Shown in pieces: positions 1 through 11,500 of a DNA stretch of 28,045 nucleotides; the stretch's first letter is position 1, and every line of letters begins with the position of its first letter. This stretch comes from Byssothecium circinans (lineage: Eukaryota; Ascomycota; Dothideomycetes; Pleosporales; Massarinaceae), in contig ML977030.1 of assembly GCA_010015675.1 (NCBI GenBank), forward strand, positions 1-28,045, given 5' to 3'. The notes below the pieces were generated by a model. That model was given only the letters and a program-made list of their open reading frames with translations. It searched no databases and was not told the DNA's origin. Both the position numbers and the translations under genes were made by a program.

Positions 1-120
1 AACGCTGAAGTAGGTGGAAGGTGCACAACAAGGTGTCGGTAGATCGGTGTGGACGGGGGTAGTATGGCTACTTGTTCGTATATAATGATAAAGTAGATGG
101 AGTTAGGCCGGGCTCATAAC

Positions 121-277
121 TGTTGGACAGTAGAGACCCGAGAGCATGCGATGAGAACGTGATGAATTGTGTGTGGAGCAGTGTAGCTCAGGAGAGGCGA
201 CTATATAGGCAGGAGCCGACGCTAAGCCGGAACGGTACTGAACCGTCCGGAACAGTCAAGTACTGTTCAGTCCAACA
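121..277. repeat. Candidate solo LTR (157 bp), non-RIPed
   Basis: The segment starts TGTTGGAC and ends GTCCAACA, an 8-bp perfect terminal inverted repeat with the TG...CA ends usual for LTRs. A TATA-like ctatata lies near 201-207 and an imperfect inverted repeat (ggaacggt / aaccgtcc) near 231-249. The base composition is ordinary (CpA and TpG present), unlike everything to the right. The flanking pentamers (ataac left, aatac right) do not form a clean target-site duplication, so a chance inverted repeat remains possible. A 62-codon open frame crosses it but has no protein-like features. Confidence 0.4.
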
Positions 278-1079
278 AATACTTATCTTATCACAGAATA
301 AGCTTACTTAGTAAGGGTTTGTGCTTCGCTACTTCTATTTTAAAGAGGTAGCATAAATAGGAGGGTGGTAGATAATAAGTTAAAGCGTCTCTACTAGGTC
401 TACCTAAGCATGTAAATCCTTTTAGTACGCCTTATAAGGTTTTCCATAGCTAGCGTGGTAGTACATAATCTAGGCACCTCTACGCAGCATTATAAGGGCA
501 CGGATGAAAAATATATAAGAAAGTAAGCTACCGCTACCTAGTCAACCTTACTCTTACTTTATATCTCTTTTTAAATATTTCTTGCAAAGATGTTACTTCT
601 TAAGCTTAATATCTACATCATGCGTAAGACGCGATCTAGGAAAGGCGCTAATGTAATACGTTTAAAATCCGCTCTTTACTAGTAATAACCTAATTATAGG
701 ATAGGTCCCGCTAGAAGAAAAGCTACTATAGTAAGAATAAGACTTATACGCATATCTAACTATACCTTAGAATTTAACATTAGACGACTTATTACTACAT
801 ATCTATGGTTTTAAGAGGCTTTATTTACTTACTAGGGGGACTTAGACCCTGTCGCCATTACTCTCTAAACTAAAATGCTTAATAAGGGAAGTCAAGTATT
901 ATTTCATCCGCGTAATAGGAAGCTAACTTCTGCTAATAGGACCTTAAGATGCTCTAGGGAGAGATAATAAGGGTGAAGAGGTTATTAAAATAAATTTTCT
1001 ACCTTATATAATTAGCACCAACAACCATCTATAAGAGTAGGAAGAGATAGAAAGGATACTATCTAACTATTATAGCCAT
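278..1079. other. RIP-degraded sequence, no recognisable gene
   Basis: At about 300 the composition changes abruptly to TpA-rich, CpA-poor sequence dense in TAG and TAA. Short plus-strand stretches of 15-25 codons are open between stops, but I could not join them into a recognisable protein. It may hold the 5' part of the frame that follows. Confidence 0.5.
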
Positions 1080-2090
1080 CCTTCTCCTAGGGACTTAGGA
1101 AGGGCATTTAGCCTACCGCGTATAGAAGCGGCCCTAATCAAAGATACTATACATAAAAGTTAACTATTAGCCCTCCTTAGCTTTATAGAAGTGATTGAGC
1201 CACCTACTAGGATATCCCGTAAGGCTTTAGCACGTGATGATTTAAACATAGAGAACATTTAATTAGTCATAATTAAAACTTCCTATAACTAACTAGTTAA
1301 GCTTAACGGCGAATAAATAGTACCACTCTAAGCAAAGCATAAATCACAAGGTATAAAGTTCTAAGTTTATACTTACTATAATTAACGCGTAATCTAGAAG
1401 TACCTATTTCTAGCAGTTTATATTAAAGAACGCATCATATAAGTAAGTGTAGCGAGCATGAGACCTTAATGCCTTAGGCATTACGTACATATAAGGAGAA
1501 ATTTATTATAAGATATAAAGATAAATTTAAGGTACTATAGATAACGTGGTTTGATGTAGCCAGCCTTAGTAATAAAGATAAAACGCTTAAAGCCTTATTT
1601 AATAAATTTAAGGACTGCTTAGTTAAGGTATGTGATAATAATAGGTTAGCTTTAGGGGCTGCTTCCTTCCTCTAGCAAATGTGGCAGCCTATTACTTAAG
1701 TAGTAGAGTACTCTAACGCATTACTAAGGAAGGGGAAGACGCAATAATTTAGCTACCTCTTATCTAAATTAACGGACTACGAACCAGTATATGATACTAT
1801 TATAGATGGGTAAGAAGAGGAAGAATGTAACTACGCGGATAATGAAATAGATAGGAGACAGTAGATAGCTAAGTATATTACTTATAATTTCTTTTAGGCA
1901 CTAGTTCCTGTATAGTTAGGAGACCTAATACTTAACTATTACGACCCTAAGGAAGACACCTTTCAGAACGCCATAGCATAGCTTTTAAAGGACATATGCT
2001 AATTAAGGAGGAAGCTAGGGAGCGGCGCCACGCTGGCCTTATAGTTAGTCAACTCTAAGTGTCATTTAAGGATACTATATAAGCACGGTA
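1080..2090 (+). pseudogene. Decayed plus-strand protein frame, unrecognised
   Basis: Reading the plus strand gives long protein-like stretches broken almost only by TAG and TAA, as expected if Gln and Trp codons were converted. The clearest part is about 1,505-2,090: it is rich in Lys/Leu, carries an acidic run (EEEEC, about 1,814-1,830) and a segment LGDLILNYYDPKEDTF near 1,917-1,964. The upstream part (about 1,080-1,470) reads in a partly separate frame with RISRKALARDDLN near 1,210-1,250. Charge patterning and the absence of TGA within it suggest a former gene, but I recognise no family. Start and end are uncertain. Confidence 0.35.
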
Positions 2091-3130
2091 CTTTTATTTT
2101 TTTTAACTTAAGGTTTTAAATATAAGTGTAACTTTAAGTTAACGTCTATTACTATTAGTCAAAAAACACTCTACGTTAAAATGAACTAAGCTTCTAAACA
2201 CTATAGCTCTTTAAAACTAACCTAATAAAACTTTGAGTTAATTTAGATATCTTCTACGGCTATTCTAACTTCTAAAGCTAACCTGTAAAGCAAAAATTAC
2301 AATAGCTTTAAGTATACTATTAATCATTTTATTTATAATGTCTAATATTACTTCTTCTTCTAACCCCTACACGACTCTTGCTACTAACGTCTTTTGACTT
2401 TTTGGAGGTTTTAGACGATGCTTATCCTAGATTAGAAGATTTACTAAACTTATAGTAATATTTAGCACATATAAGTATGCACTCTAAGTTTATCTGTTGT
2501 AAAAACTCTATACACTCTCTTAGCGTACATGTAAGCGAGCTCTTATAAAGAAAGCTGCGATGATTATAATCTTGTACTATATCTACGTTACGCTTAAAGG
2601 GGGTGGAGCCTTCTAGAAGTGTCTATATTTAGTTATATAATAACTATTTTTAGCAACTTTGTTGCTAGGTGGCCTGCTAGTAGCTTTGAAGGATGCTAGC
2701 ATCTTCTATCACTACAACCTTACAGTAGACATAGACTAAGCTAGCTAGGTACTAGTACAACTTCTCCCTCTAAATACGCTTAGAATATATGCTATCTTAG
2801 TAGAGAAAGGCAACGTGCCTATCTCTGCACGTGATATTGCAAGCATAGATAACGCTCTAAAGAGGCCCTAGCTTAAAGCTAGTAGTAATTACCTTAGTCC
2901 TAAAGAAGAAACTAATTAACCTGCGCGTTAACCTTAGCGTCCTTATTAAGTAGTAGCTTCACGTATCATAGTAGATGCTGATTAGCTAAAGGTTAGTAGG
3001 GTAGTAGACGATCTTAGCTAATAATATTTTAGATATAAGGCGTAGAGAGTACTTGACATTTCTTTACTTATTCTTATTCTGTTGTCATAGTAAACGTTTC
3101 CTTACAAACCTGCATCAAACTTTTAGATAG
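2091..3130. other. RIP-degraded spacer
   Basis: Very AT-rich, with T and A runs near 2,095-2,105. Neither strand gives a long stretch in which stops can be explained only by Gln or Trp codons. Some short open stretches on plus around 2,560-2,700 are not convincing. It may hold the promoter side of the BTB-like gene. Confidence 0.4.
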
Positions 3131-3419
3131 TCCTAATAATGGCAAAGATAAAGAATAAGAAGGTTAGTTATCTAGTAGACACAATAGCGTTCAGATAATC
3201 TTTAAGGATGCTAACGCTAAAGAAAGCTTGAAAGTTAGGTTGCGCTGTAGAAGGGAACAGAGCTATTAAGGAGGTTGCACCTATAGCTAATCCTAAACCT
3301 TTGACAGTAGAACCTAAAGCTACAGTAATTCTAAAGCCTTAAGTAGAATAGATTCCTCTATTATAAGCTAACCTAAGGTATTAAATAGGGCTTAACTAAC
3401 TCATGCTAATTGTTAATCA

Positions 3420-4690
3420 TGTAGTCCCTACGCTAGAAATCCTATTATAATTAATGTTAGCCTAGCGCTAGTTACCTACTACGTTCTATGGCATCTTCTT
3501 AAATCTATAAATTAGTTAAGGGTTCCTGCTGGCGGGGAGATCCGCTTACCTAGGATAAGTGTAGATATGGGACATATCCTTATTCATTACCTCTACATAG
3601 GCACGTACTAAACGCTTGATTCAAAGATTAGTAGTATTACACAGCAACTATAGCTCACTCTAAAATAAGCGCTTCTAGTATATAGGGTGTTAGTGACCTA
3701 TATGCTAGATAGACTAGAGCAATTAGCAAGGTAATAGATTAAAGAGCATAGCGCTTCCATAGATCTAAAGATAATTCTTAATAGCAAATTGCTAGAGAAG
3801 ACTAAGGCCAGTGGCTAGCTCTAAGCATACCTAAAAGACAAGATATAAAAGGCTTTCAAGAAGGACTACACCATGTTTATAGACGATGCCTTCTATACAA
3901 GTCTATGTAGAATAAGTAAGCTGAATAATTATATGATGTGCCACGTGGTTAAGCCTTTAAGTGAGAAGTTAACTTAAGCGCTAGCAGGGAAGGGGAATAA
4001 TACTAATAAACTAGATAAGATTCTACGTCCGCAGCTAGTACTAGAGGAGATTATTGCTGACAAAGACCTATTTGCTAGCTTAAGCAAGAGTTAGAGGAAG
4101 AAGCTAGAAAAGAAAATAAGGGGGGAGAAGGAGAAAGCGCGACTTAAAAAGGAAGAAGTAGAGGTGGCTGTGCTTGCCTAGTATAGCTATATTAGCGATG
4201 ACCTACCCCTAGCTCCTAATATTAATAAAGAGCTAGTTCCTATTAAAGAACCCAAGGCTTGCTAGGAAGCTTCAGCCCTGGCTCCTAAGCCTAAGACATA
4301 CTACAAAGTTTCTATTCCTACGCTAGAACCTAAGCCTTACTATAAGGACTCTATTAATATTATTAATTCTAAGCCGTAGGGGGAAGAGCTAGTACTAGAG
4401 CCTCTAAAGAAGGAAACTACTAGGGCGAAGAAGAAGAGGCTGTCTCAAGAAAAGAAAGACAAGGAGAAGTAGGATAAGGAGCAGCAGGAACGCATCAACT
4501 AAGAAGAGAAGGAGGCTCCCTGCAAGGAACTAGTCCCTACTTCTAATACCTATTAGAAAGCCTCAGATCCTCTAGTTAAGTCTAAACTTAATTCTATTAA
4601 ACCTAAGCTCCTTTATAAGGTTCTACTTCTAGAATTTATACCTGTAAGTAATCATCCCTAAGAAGCTATCTCTATCTAATTCTCTCTGTA
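3420..4690 (+). pseudogene. BTB-domain-like fungal protein, RIP-inactivated
   Basis: One plus-strand frame is maintained from about 3,420 to 4,690 with stops only of TAG/TAA type. The part near 3,534-3,620 (GEIRLPRISVDMGHIL, then HYLYIGTY) resembles the conserved core of BTB/POZ-like proteins that are abundant in ascomycetes, followed by a helical part (YMLDRLEQLA near 3,700) where those proteins have their BACK-like helices. Further on come a Lys/Glu-rich coil (KKLEKKIRGEKEKARLKKEE near 4,096-4,160), several Pro/Glu-Pro-Lys repeats (4,220-4,380) and a second Lys/Glu coil (about 4,420-4,515). BTB proteins are usually partner-binding adaptors. The family call is from memory of the motif. The start is unclear; an ATG at 3,139 lies in another frame. 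Confidence 0.55.
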
Positions 4691-5400
4691 AGATTAAAGA
4701 ACCTAAGCCCTACGTGACAAGCTCGCTATATCCTAAGCAGTCTATTCATATAATAGAGGGTGACTTATAGAAGAAGTATAAGACGTGTCATATAATACTT
4801 AGGGAAATCATAAGCTAGATTGTTTATAAGAAAGATATGTAATAAAACTAGTAATAGAACTAAACTTCCCTTCTATAGTTTACTAAGCACGAGACTAATA
4901 TAGTCTAAGTATTATAGCTAGCTAGATAGGCCTACTACAAGCAAGATCCTATATCACTACTAATATTTACATGACATTAGCCTACTTTGGAGTGCCTAGC
5001 TGTGACGCTAAGTAGATCTATATCTATATAAGCTAATAATCAAGGTAAGCGCGTATAGTAGAGCTATTAGAGAAGATAGCAACATTATATAGGTAGTAAA
5101 ATCATAAGCGCTAAGACTAAGGGGTGCTGTAATAAGGTTAAACAGCTGCATATAGTATACGTTATACGCCGCATCTTATTAATAAGATTGGTCAGGTGCA
5201 ACTTAGAAAGCGTAGAGTTGCTAACCTATAAACTTATCAGCGTAAGCTTAGCTTACCCACTAATATGTATAAATTACTCAGGCTTAATACCGTACAGCTT
5301 ATATAGTAATTCTAGCTAGCCTATTCTAGAGCTTGCTCCCTCCGGCAGTTCCAACTAGGGTGGCAATTCTGCATGAATTTGCCCGCAGTAGTAGCCATAG
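4691..5400 (+). other. Possible decayed C-terminal or separate Gln-rich frame
   Basis: A plus-strand frame different from the BTB-like one can be followed from about 4,690 to 5,390 with only TAG, TAA and one TGA as interruptions. The stretch from about 5,090 to 5,340 has very few stops and would be basic and Leu/Ile-rich. It could be a frameshifted continuation of the upstream pseudogene or an unrelated remnant. No domain is recognised. Sequence near 5,340-5,405 is locally GC-rich. Confidence 0.25.
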
Positions 5401-5890
5401 GGCCCCTAATAACTTACGGTTATAATAAATAGTTTTCTAGTGCTTAAGCACTTTTCTTTATATCTTTTGTATAGTGTATTTCGCAAGGCTGATCCTATAG
5501 TGAGCATTCGCAACTTTAGTATAAAATAAGGCTTTATACGAGATTGGTAAGATAGTTATAAGATACTAGTAATTTTCAGATTAGAATAGTCTAAGATATA
5601 GAGAGAGAGCTAGAGAACAACGTGATCTATAAGCACTTAAACATTACTAAGACGTATAGACAGATATTAACTTAATTAAAGATAGGTATCTTGCTTAATT
5701 TTTGACTAATAGTGTTTTTCTACCTACAGTAAGGGACGTTAGACTTTTAATAGATAATAAATTATATTACTTTATACTAAGTGCAAAAAAGTCTAGGAAG
5801 GGCAAATAATATAAAGTTCTAAGTTAATTAACTTAATTTAGAAACAAAAGAAGAGCTTTCTAACCTCGCTTCCTAAACGTAGTTAATCTA
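5401..5890. other. RIP-degraded intergenic sequence
   Basis: AT-rich sequence with no supported frame on either strand. It separates the plus-strand BTB-like gene from the minus-strand secreted-protein gene, so it would contain both 3' ends. Confidence 0.4.
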
Positions 5891-6373
5891 TCAATGACAT
5901 CCATAAGCCTAGTATTTAGTATACACAGCAAGCTAACTACTATAGAGTATATCTCGCTCTAAAAGTTTAGCAAAATGCTTCTATTAATTAAGGATGGTTA
6001 GGGCGGAGGTTGCAGGGCAGCCTACGCCGCGTGTGCCGTTAAAGCTCTGCAAGATGATTAGACACGTTATAGCATGGTTAAATTTGTCTTTATCTGATTA
6101 AGCGAGAGGGTCAACGTTAAATGTAACTAGAGTCCCTAAGACATTTCCTAAAGTAATAGCTAAGTTTACCTTCTTGATAAATTCCTCGTGGTTAGGAGGA
6201 TAAAAGCATAGGATTAAGATATTATTAGCGCTAGTATAGCTACTACTTCCGTTAGGGTCTTAGCTAGCTATTAAGCTAAAGTCTAGAATTAGGCTTAAAT
6301 CTATAGATATAGTAGGTATTATGGAAGCAAAGATGATTACCACTAGAAGAGTGAGAATAGTAGAAGAGTACAT
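5891..6373 (-). pseudogene. Small secreted protein, four Cys, RIP-inactivated
   Basis: A single uninterrupted frame of 161 codons runs from an ATG at 6,373-6,371 to a TGA at 5,893-5,891. It holds six in-frame stops (codons 38, 92, 130, 131, 147, 155), all TAA or TAG and so consistent with former CAA/CAG Gln codons; the terminal TGA cannot be explained that way and is probably the original stop. Residues 1 to about 24 (MYSSTILTLLVVIIFASIIP...) form a convincing signal peptide. The mature part would have Cys at 56, 104, 119 and 159 (possibly two disulphides), an NGSSS N-glycosylation sequon at 41 and another sequon, NGT, at 112. It looks like a small secreted fungal protein of unknown function. 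No indels are needed, so the gene decayed by point mutation only. Confidence 0.6.
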
Positions 6374-6829
6374 TTTTAATTAGCATGATGTAGCTCTAGA
6401 AAAGTTAGCAATGTAATATTCTTATACTAGAACTTACTAACCTTTTCTAAAAATAGTTATGCAGTAAGGACTAAATAGGTCTAATAGGTCTACTATGGGA
6501 CCTATTTTAGTACCCGTTAGGGGAACCGTTTAGCATTAATCTAAAGTCGCTTTTGTTAAGTTAAGTTACTTACAAACTAGCTTCCCCTCTTAGCGCGCTG
6601 TGAAATTTTCGCCGTGCTACTCGTGATTAAGTGTAAAGTTTAAAGTATAAGCAATGTCAAATATGCGAAAACTTACTAAAAATATTAGGCTATAGATACC
6701 AGCGCCTACGACTATACCTATATAAGTACTCAAGCACTATCTACCACGATTAGGCTGAACTGTAGTAGAGGTATCATACTATAGATAGCATAGCTATATT
6801 AACTAGCTCTATGGCGCTTTGATGATAAT
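6374..6829. other. Spacer between two minus-strand pseudogenes
   Basis: AT-rich, RIP-like. It would contain the promoter of the secreted-protein gene and the 3' end of the coiled-coil gene. Some minus-strand open stretches are present but nothing recognisable. Confidence 0.35.
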
Positions 6830-8095
6830 CCTATAATTAAGAATCTCTGTAAGCTAAGTCCCTAGAAAGAGCCCCTCTTATAGCGCTTGCAGCTCCTGCA
6901 CAGTAGATTTTAATCCTTAGGATTAAGCATTAAAGACTCCCTTTAAACGTATAGTAACAGACAGATTCTCCTTAGATTCTTTTTATAGCCTCTAGTTTAC
7001 TTCTTTTAGACGCTCTAGTTCCCTTTCTACGTGCCGTTAGCGTTCTAGTTTAGCTGATAACTATGTTCTCATTTCCTCTATTACGTGACTTAATAGGGCG
7101 TTCTCTCCTTATAACTAATTAATTAGAGTACTAAAACTAATCTCTATTTCGCTAATAGTTAACGCTACGGCGCCGTTAAATACACCTAAGTAGTCGTTAG
7201 AATTTCCTTATTTAGCTAGAATAGCCTTAAAAGTCTTCTTAACGCTATTGCATAGCTCCTTATATACGCTGATAGAATGATCACTTATATTTTTTGAGAA
7301 TAAGTATTTTTTCCTAGGAAGAAATCTCTAAGCGTACGGATTATCTAGGCTAGGAAGGAGACGAACCTAAGCTAGTTCTACAATGATACTAAGTCTACTT
7401 TCTAGGACTTATTAGCTTACCTAAATATAGGAGCTAGTTTATATTACGTATATATATTAATAGTTTCTTACGGCACTTCGTCCTCCACTCTCGTCATTCT
7501 AGATTGCTTACATGTATTAGAGCTATAGATTAATAGGGAATATAGATTCCTATAGAGATAATTCGCGTGATTTCCTCCTTAAAATCCGCGTTATGTCCCT
7601 ATAGTTGTTCAGCGTACTAAAATAGCCTCTTACTATTATTAGGAATAGTTTAAGCGCTCAGCTGTAACTAGCTGTAAGATACCTATATATAGAATAGGAC
7701 TAGTTTTGATTACTACCTCTAAGCTAGAAAATAGAGGCTTCTATTAGATTAGCTAAGGTTAGATAAAAATTAGTAACGTTATTAAAGGTGTTAACACTAC
7801 TTCATTCAATATCTAGCGTTATTAACTAGTAGTTAGTCTCTTTAATAGTAAGGTAGGCTAAGCCACTCTAAACCATTACTACTACGTGCTCTACGCTAGC
7901 TACCCTAGGTAGCAGCTAGATCCGCTAGTTAGCATCTTTAGACACTAACGTAATATCTTAAATAATAACGAATAATTAAGTCTTTACCTATCCCTCTACT
8001 CTTGGTCTACATGCCTAGTACCTTGCCTAGCTGCAATTCTAGAAGCATCTAGTACCCGCGCACTCCTCTAATGTTTAGCTCTGCTATTATCCATG
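6830..8095 (-). pseudogene. Coiled-coil protein, RIP-inactivated
   Basis: The minus strand has a clear decayed frame from about 7,300 to 6,830, including YKELCNSVKKTFKAILAK (near 7,267-7,215), then ISEIEISFSTLIN and a long Glu/Leu/Arg heptad region (VIEEMRTQLSAKLER, then HVERELERLKEVN, about 7,095-6,985). The heptads predict a coiled coil. Upstream, about 7,930-7,500, a long low-stop stretch (for example TFNNVTNFYLTLANLIEASI near 7,795-7,735) probably belongs to the same gene with one or more frame changes. An ATG at about 8,095 with a basic N-terminal segment (MDNSRAKH...) is a candidate start. Stops are TAA/TAG type throughout. I do not recognise the family. Confidence 0.45.
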
Positions 8096-8599
8096 AATAG
8101 CTCGCTAACCTACTTACCTTGTACCTACAGCCCTTCCTAATAGGCACCACAACCTAAGCGACGTTAACCGCCCTAGCCTATAAATATGAATCATCGCTCA
8201 CTATAGCGGAAGGATAACACGGGTAATAGCCTCTAACTAGGCGAGCTTAGTATAGTGAAAATGACATAGGTTAGATAAAGGTAATATAAAGGAGAATACT
8301 ATCTTAGTAGACAACATGATAACACTATCACCCTATTATCTATTCATCTAATACTAGCCTAAGCACCTCCGCACAATCTAGGAAGTCTAAGTCAAAGCTA
8401 GCAATAGGTCTAGCCTAGACCTTGTAGGTTAAACTAGTATCCATGTATTAACTAGTAGTAATACTAAGGCTGTAACGCGATTTCTATGCTACCTACGCTT
8501 AACGTTAACCGTACGCTAAGACTATTCAAATCTATAAAAACTTTCTACCTACGCCTGCCTTATTATTATAATCTAAGTAAAATATTCTACTAATACCTA

Positions 8600-11500
8600 A
8601 CTACTAATCCTTCTCCTTAGTGAAGTTTTCTACACCACCTAACTAACCTATTTATTAGCTTGTTATTATCTAGATGATCGTTAGCGTCCCTATCCTCCTT
8701 CTAGCATTGCATCTAGTAATCTAGCCTTTATAGAAGTCTAGGTTAGGTTAGATTAGCTCTATAGAAGTTATGGAGCTTATGTAGGCTATTCTTAAAGTTA
8801 GCTACGTTATACTACTTTAGATCATTGTTGTAGCTAAGCTATTTCACGCGGTATTTAAGCTTTCTTCCAAAGATACGGGCCCCTAGAACTTGCTTAACCT
8901 TATATTCATCTTCTTTATCCCCTTGGGTGGAAAGAGCCAGGTCAGACTTAGGGCGCGCCGCTAGAGCGCACTCAAGCTAAAGCCCAGGCCATGACTCCTT
9001 ATAAAAGCTTATGCTCTAGAAATTATTATTTTGCTCATTTACCTTAGCTTCTCTAGTCTCTAAAAACATAATATAGTCTCTTTATCTATTAGAGTTTATA
9101 GGTGATTACTCTCTAGATAGTTAATCTTACTAATATACTTCTAATCCTTATTATTAGCTCTATTACTAAGAGTATCTTTATTATTAAGACTATTCTTTAA
9201 TTCGCCACACTATAAGGACAATGACGTATTATCTTCGCTTTCATTTTAATCTAACATAATTTCTAGGATTAGCGAGGAGCCTAAGTTAGTAGAAGACGAG
9301 GCTTTAACTAGAGTAGGATAGGATATTGACCTCTTCCCTTAGTTCTAAAACGTATTACTTTCATTAATAAATTTATATATTAGATCTTCTATCTTCTATC
9401 TTAATAGCTATCTCTTACTAGCGTATATCTACTTAGTTGGTCTAGGTCTCCCTTCACCTACTAGCCTAGACCTTTTAAGAGTACTCCTAAAATTAACATA
9501 GTAGACGTCTTTAAGATAAAACTAGAGTTCCTATAATAACGTAAATAATTCTCTATAATAGAGCTTACTTAGAGGGTATATTAGTGCCTTAGAATCTTTA
9601 GAATGCTAATTATAGATATAGTCTTTCTATTTAGCTATCTTAAGGAACTACCGCATTCATACTTTAGAGGGTAGGGACTTATTACCTAAATAGTCTAGAT
9701 AGAATCCGAGAGTAGTAAGTATTCCTCTATAGATTAGTAGGTTGCACTATGTAGGGATCATTTCAGGCTTATCTAAATAGCCTTAGTAATAGACGTTCTA
9801 TTTCTCTTAGTTAATAAACTATATACTATAGAGGAAGTAAAACTCTATAAACTTATGATTTTTCTTAAGCTACGTCTAATAGCAACTATGTATGTATTTC
9901 TACCTTATAGCAGCTAGTTAACTTTTGGAAATTCTCTAATTAGATGCTACTTCCTAAATAATAGGTAAGGTTACGTACCTATTAGTCTTTCATGGACAGT
10001 AACATTTATCTAGCTTAAGACCTAGTTAGAATGCTACTTCCTATTCTTATAAGTAGAGCGCAATTAGATCTTAGAGGATAGCCTTACCTACATCACTGCG
10101 TATAGTAGCCTTAATAAATATGCTGGACGCTAGGCGGTCATGCACTAGCATAAGTTTACGCGCTTATTAGAATATGGTTCTATAATGGCTAGTGTATTCT
10201 TTTATATAGGCATTAACTTTACTTACTAGTTAAGTAGGCTGTTCTTCCTAACACTTATAAAGCGCTTCTAAAATAAGTTTTCATTTCTAGGCTTGCAGCT
10301 CCTTGCGTTTATTCTTTAATAGTGCGTTGTCTGAGAGTTACTTAAGTTTTGCTTTAACGTCCTTAAACTTAGCGCTCTGCTTAAGCTTATGCTACTTTTC
10401 TGCTGGCAGCAACTGCCATAACTCTAGGTTTTAAGTGATAAGTAAGGAATAGAAAAGATCTATAATGTCTATATAATAGTCTTTATTATAGAAGAAGGTT
10501 GCCTAACTATCTACTCTAGCATTATTAGCTGTATAGTGATTACGATACACTAATAGGTTACGCTATCTACCCTATTTTATCCTTGTATCCTGCGAATAAT
10601 GTCTATCTAAATACAGCATGAGTTTAGTATATAGAGTGCTATAGAATAGTATACGTACTAGTAAGGATCAGACCCTCCACTCTAAAATTATGCACTGTTA
10701 GGGGTTCACTATAGCTAGCACAAAACCCCTATTCTTAAAGATATTAGCTAAATACACTTGCGGTCTCTATCTTCCCGTCACTTCCTTTAAAGAACGGAAG
10801 TTCTTAGACGCTTAGGTTCTAGTAGAGATAAATTATTTGCTTATCTTATAGAGGTTCTAGTGCTAGAATCTTATCTATTAACTTATAGTCTCTAAATGTA
10901 TTTCTTGCGATACATATAGTGACTATTACAAGCATTAGATTATAAAATAGTAGGTAAGTCTTAGCACCTTTGTGCAACGCATGCTCTAGTCTATTCTATA
11001 GTTAGCATTAGATGTATATGTAATAAGGATTAGTTTTACCTTTTGTCTAGAGTGAACGTTATGCACTTTACGTCTTGCTAGAGTTATACAGCAAATTCTA
11101 TATTACCACACTTATTATGAAAGATAGTAAAGATTATGTCCTAATCCTTCATTGTTAGTTTAGGTAAGCTAATCTAAGATAAACTTACCTTAAAACGTAA
11201 GCCTCTCTTAGATCTAATATAACACGTAGATTCTACGTATTCACTAATTCTTAAAGTGCTAAAAACATAGGCTATAATAAGAGCCTATATCTTAACTCTA
11301 CGCCGCGGCTTTAGAAGCATAAACTAATCATTCTTCTACTAGTGTATTCCTAGGTAAAGAAAATGTATTTATAAGCTATATCGCCGTAGTCTCTTTCAAT
11401 AAGGTAGTTTAAAGATGTTGTATAGCTTATACTTAATGAACTATCCTGTATAATTAGCACTAATACTATAAAACACCTGGCTAGCCGTAGTAGACTTACG

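Noticed and set aside
123..311. 62-codon plus-strand open frame
   Set aside because: Overlaps the candidate LTR and runs through its inverted repeat; no protein-like pattern or homologous motif.
8000..9500. Long low-stop plus-strand stretches opposite the coiled-coil and DUF3435-type genes
   Set aside because: The minus strand gives the recognisable motifs (chromodomain and others); the plus reading is a shadow.
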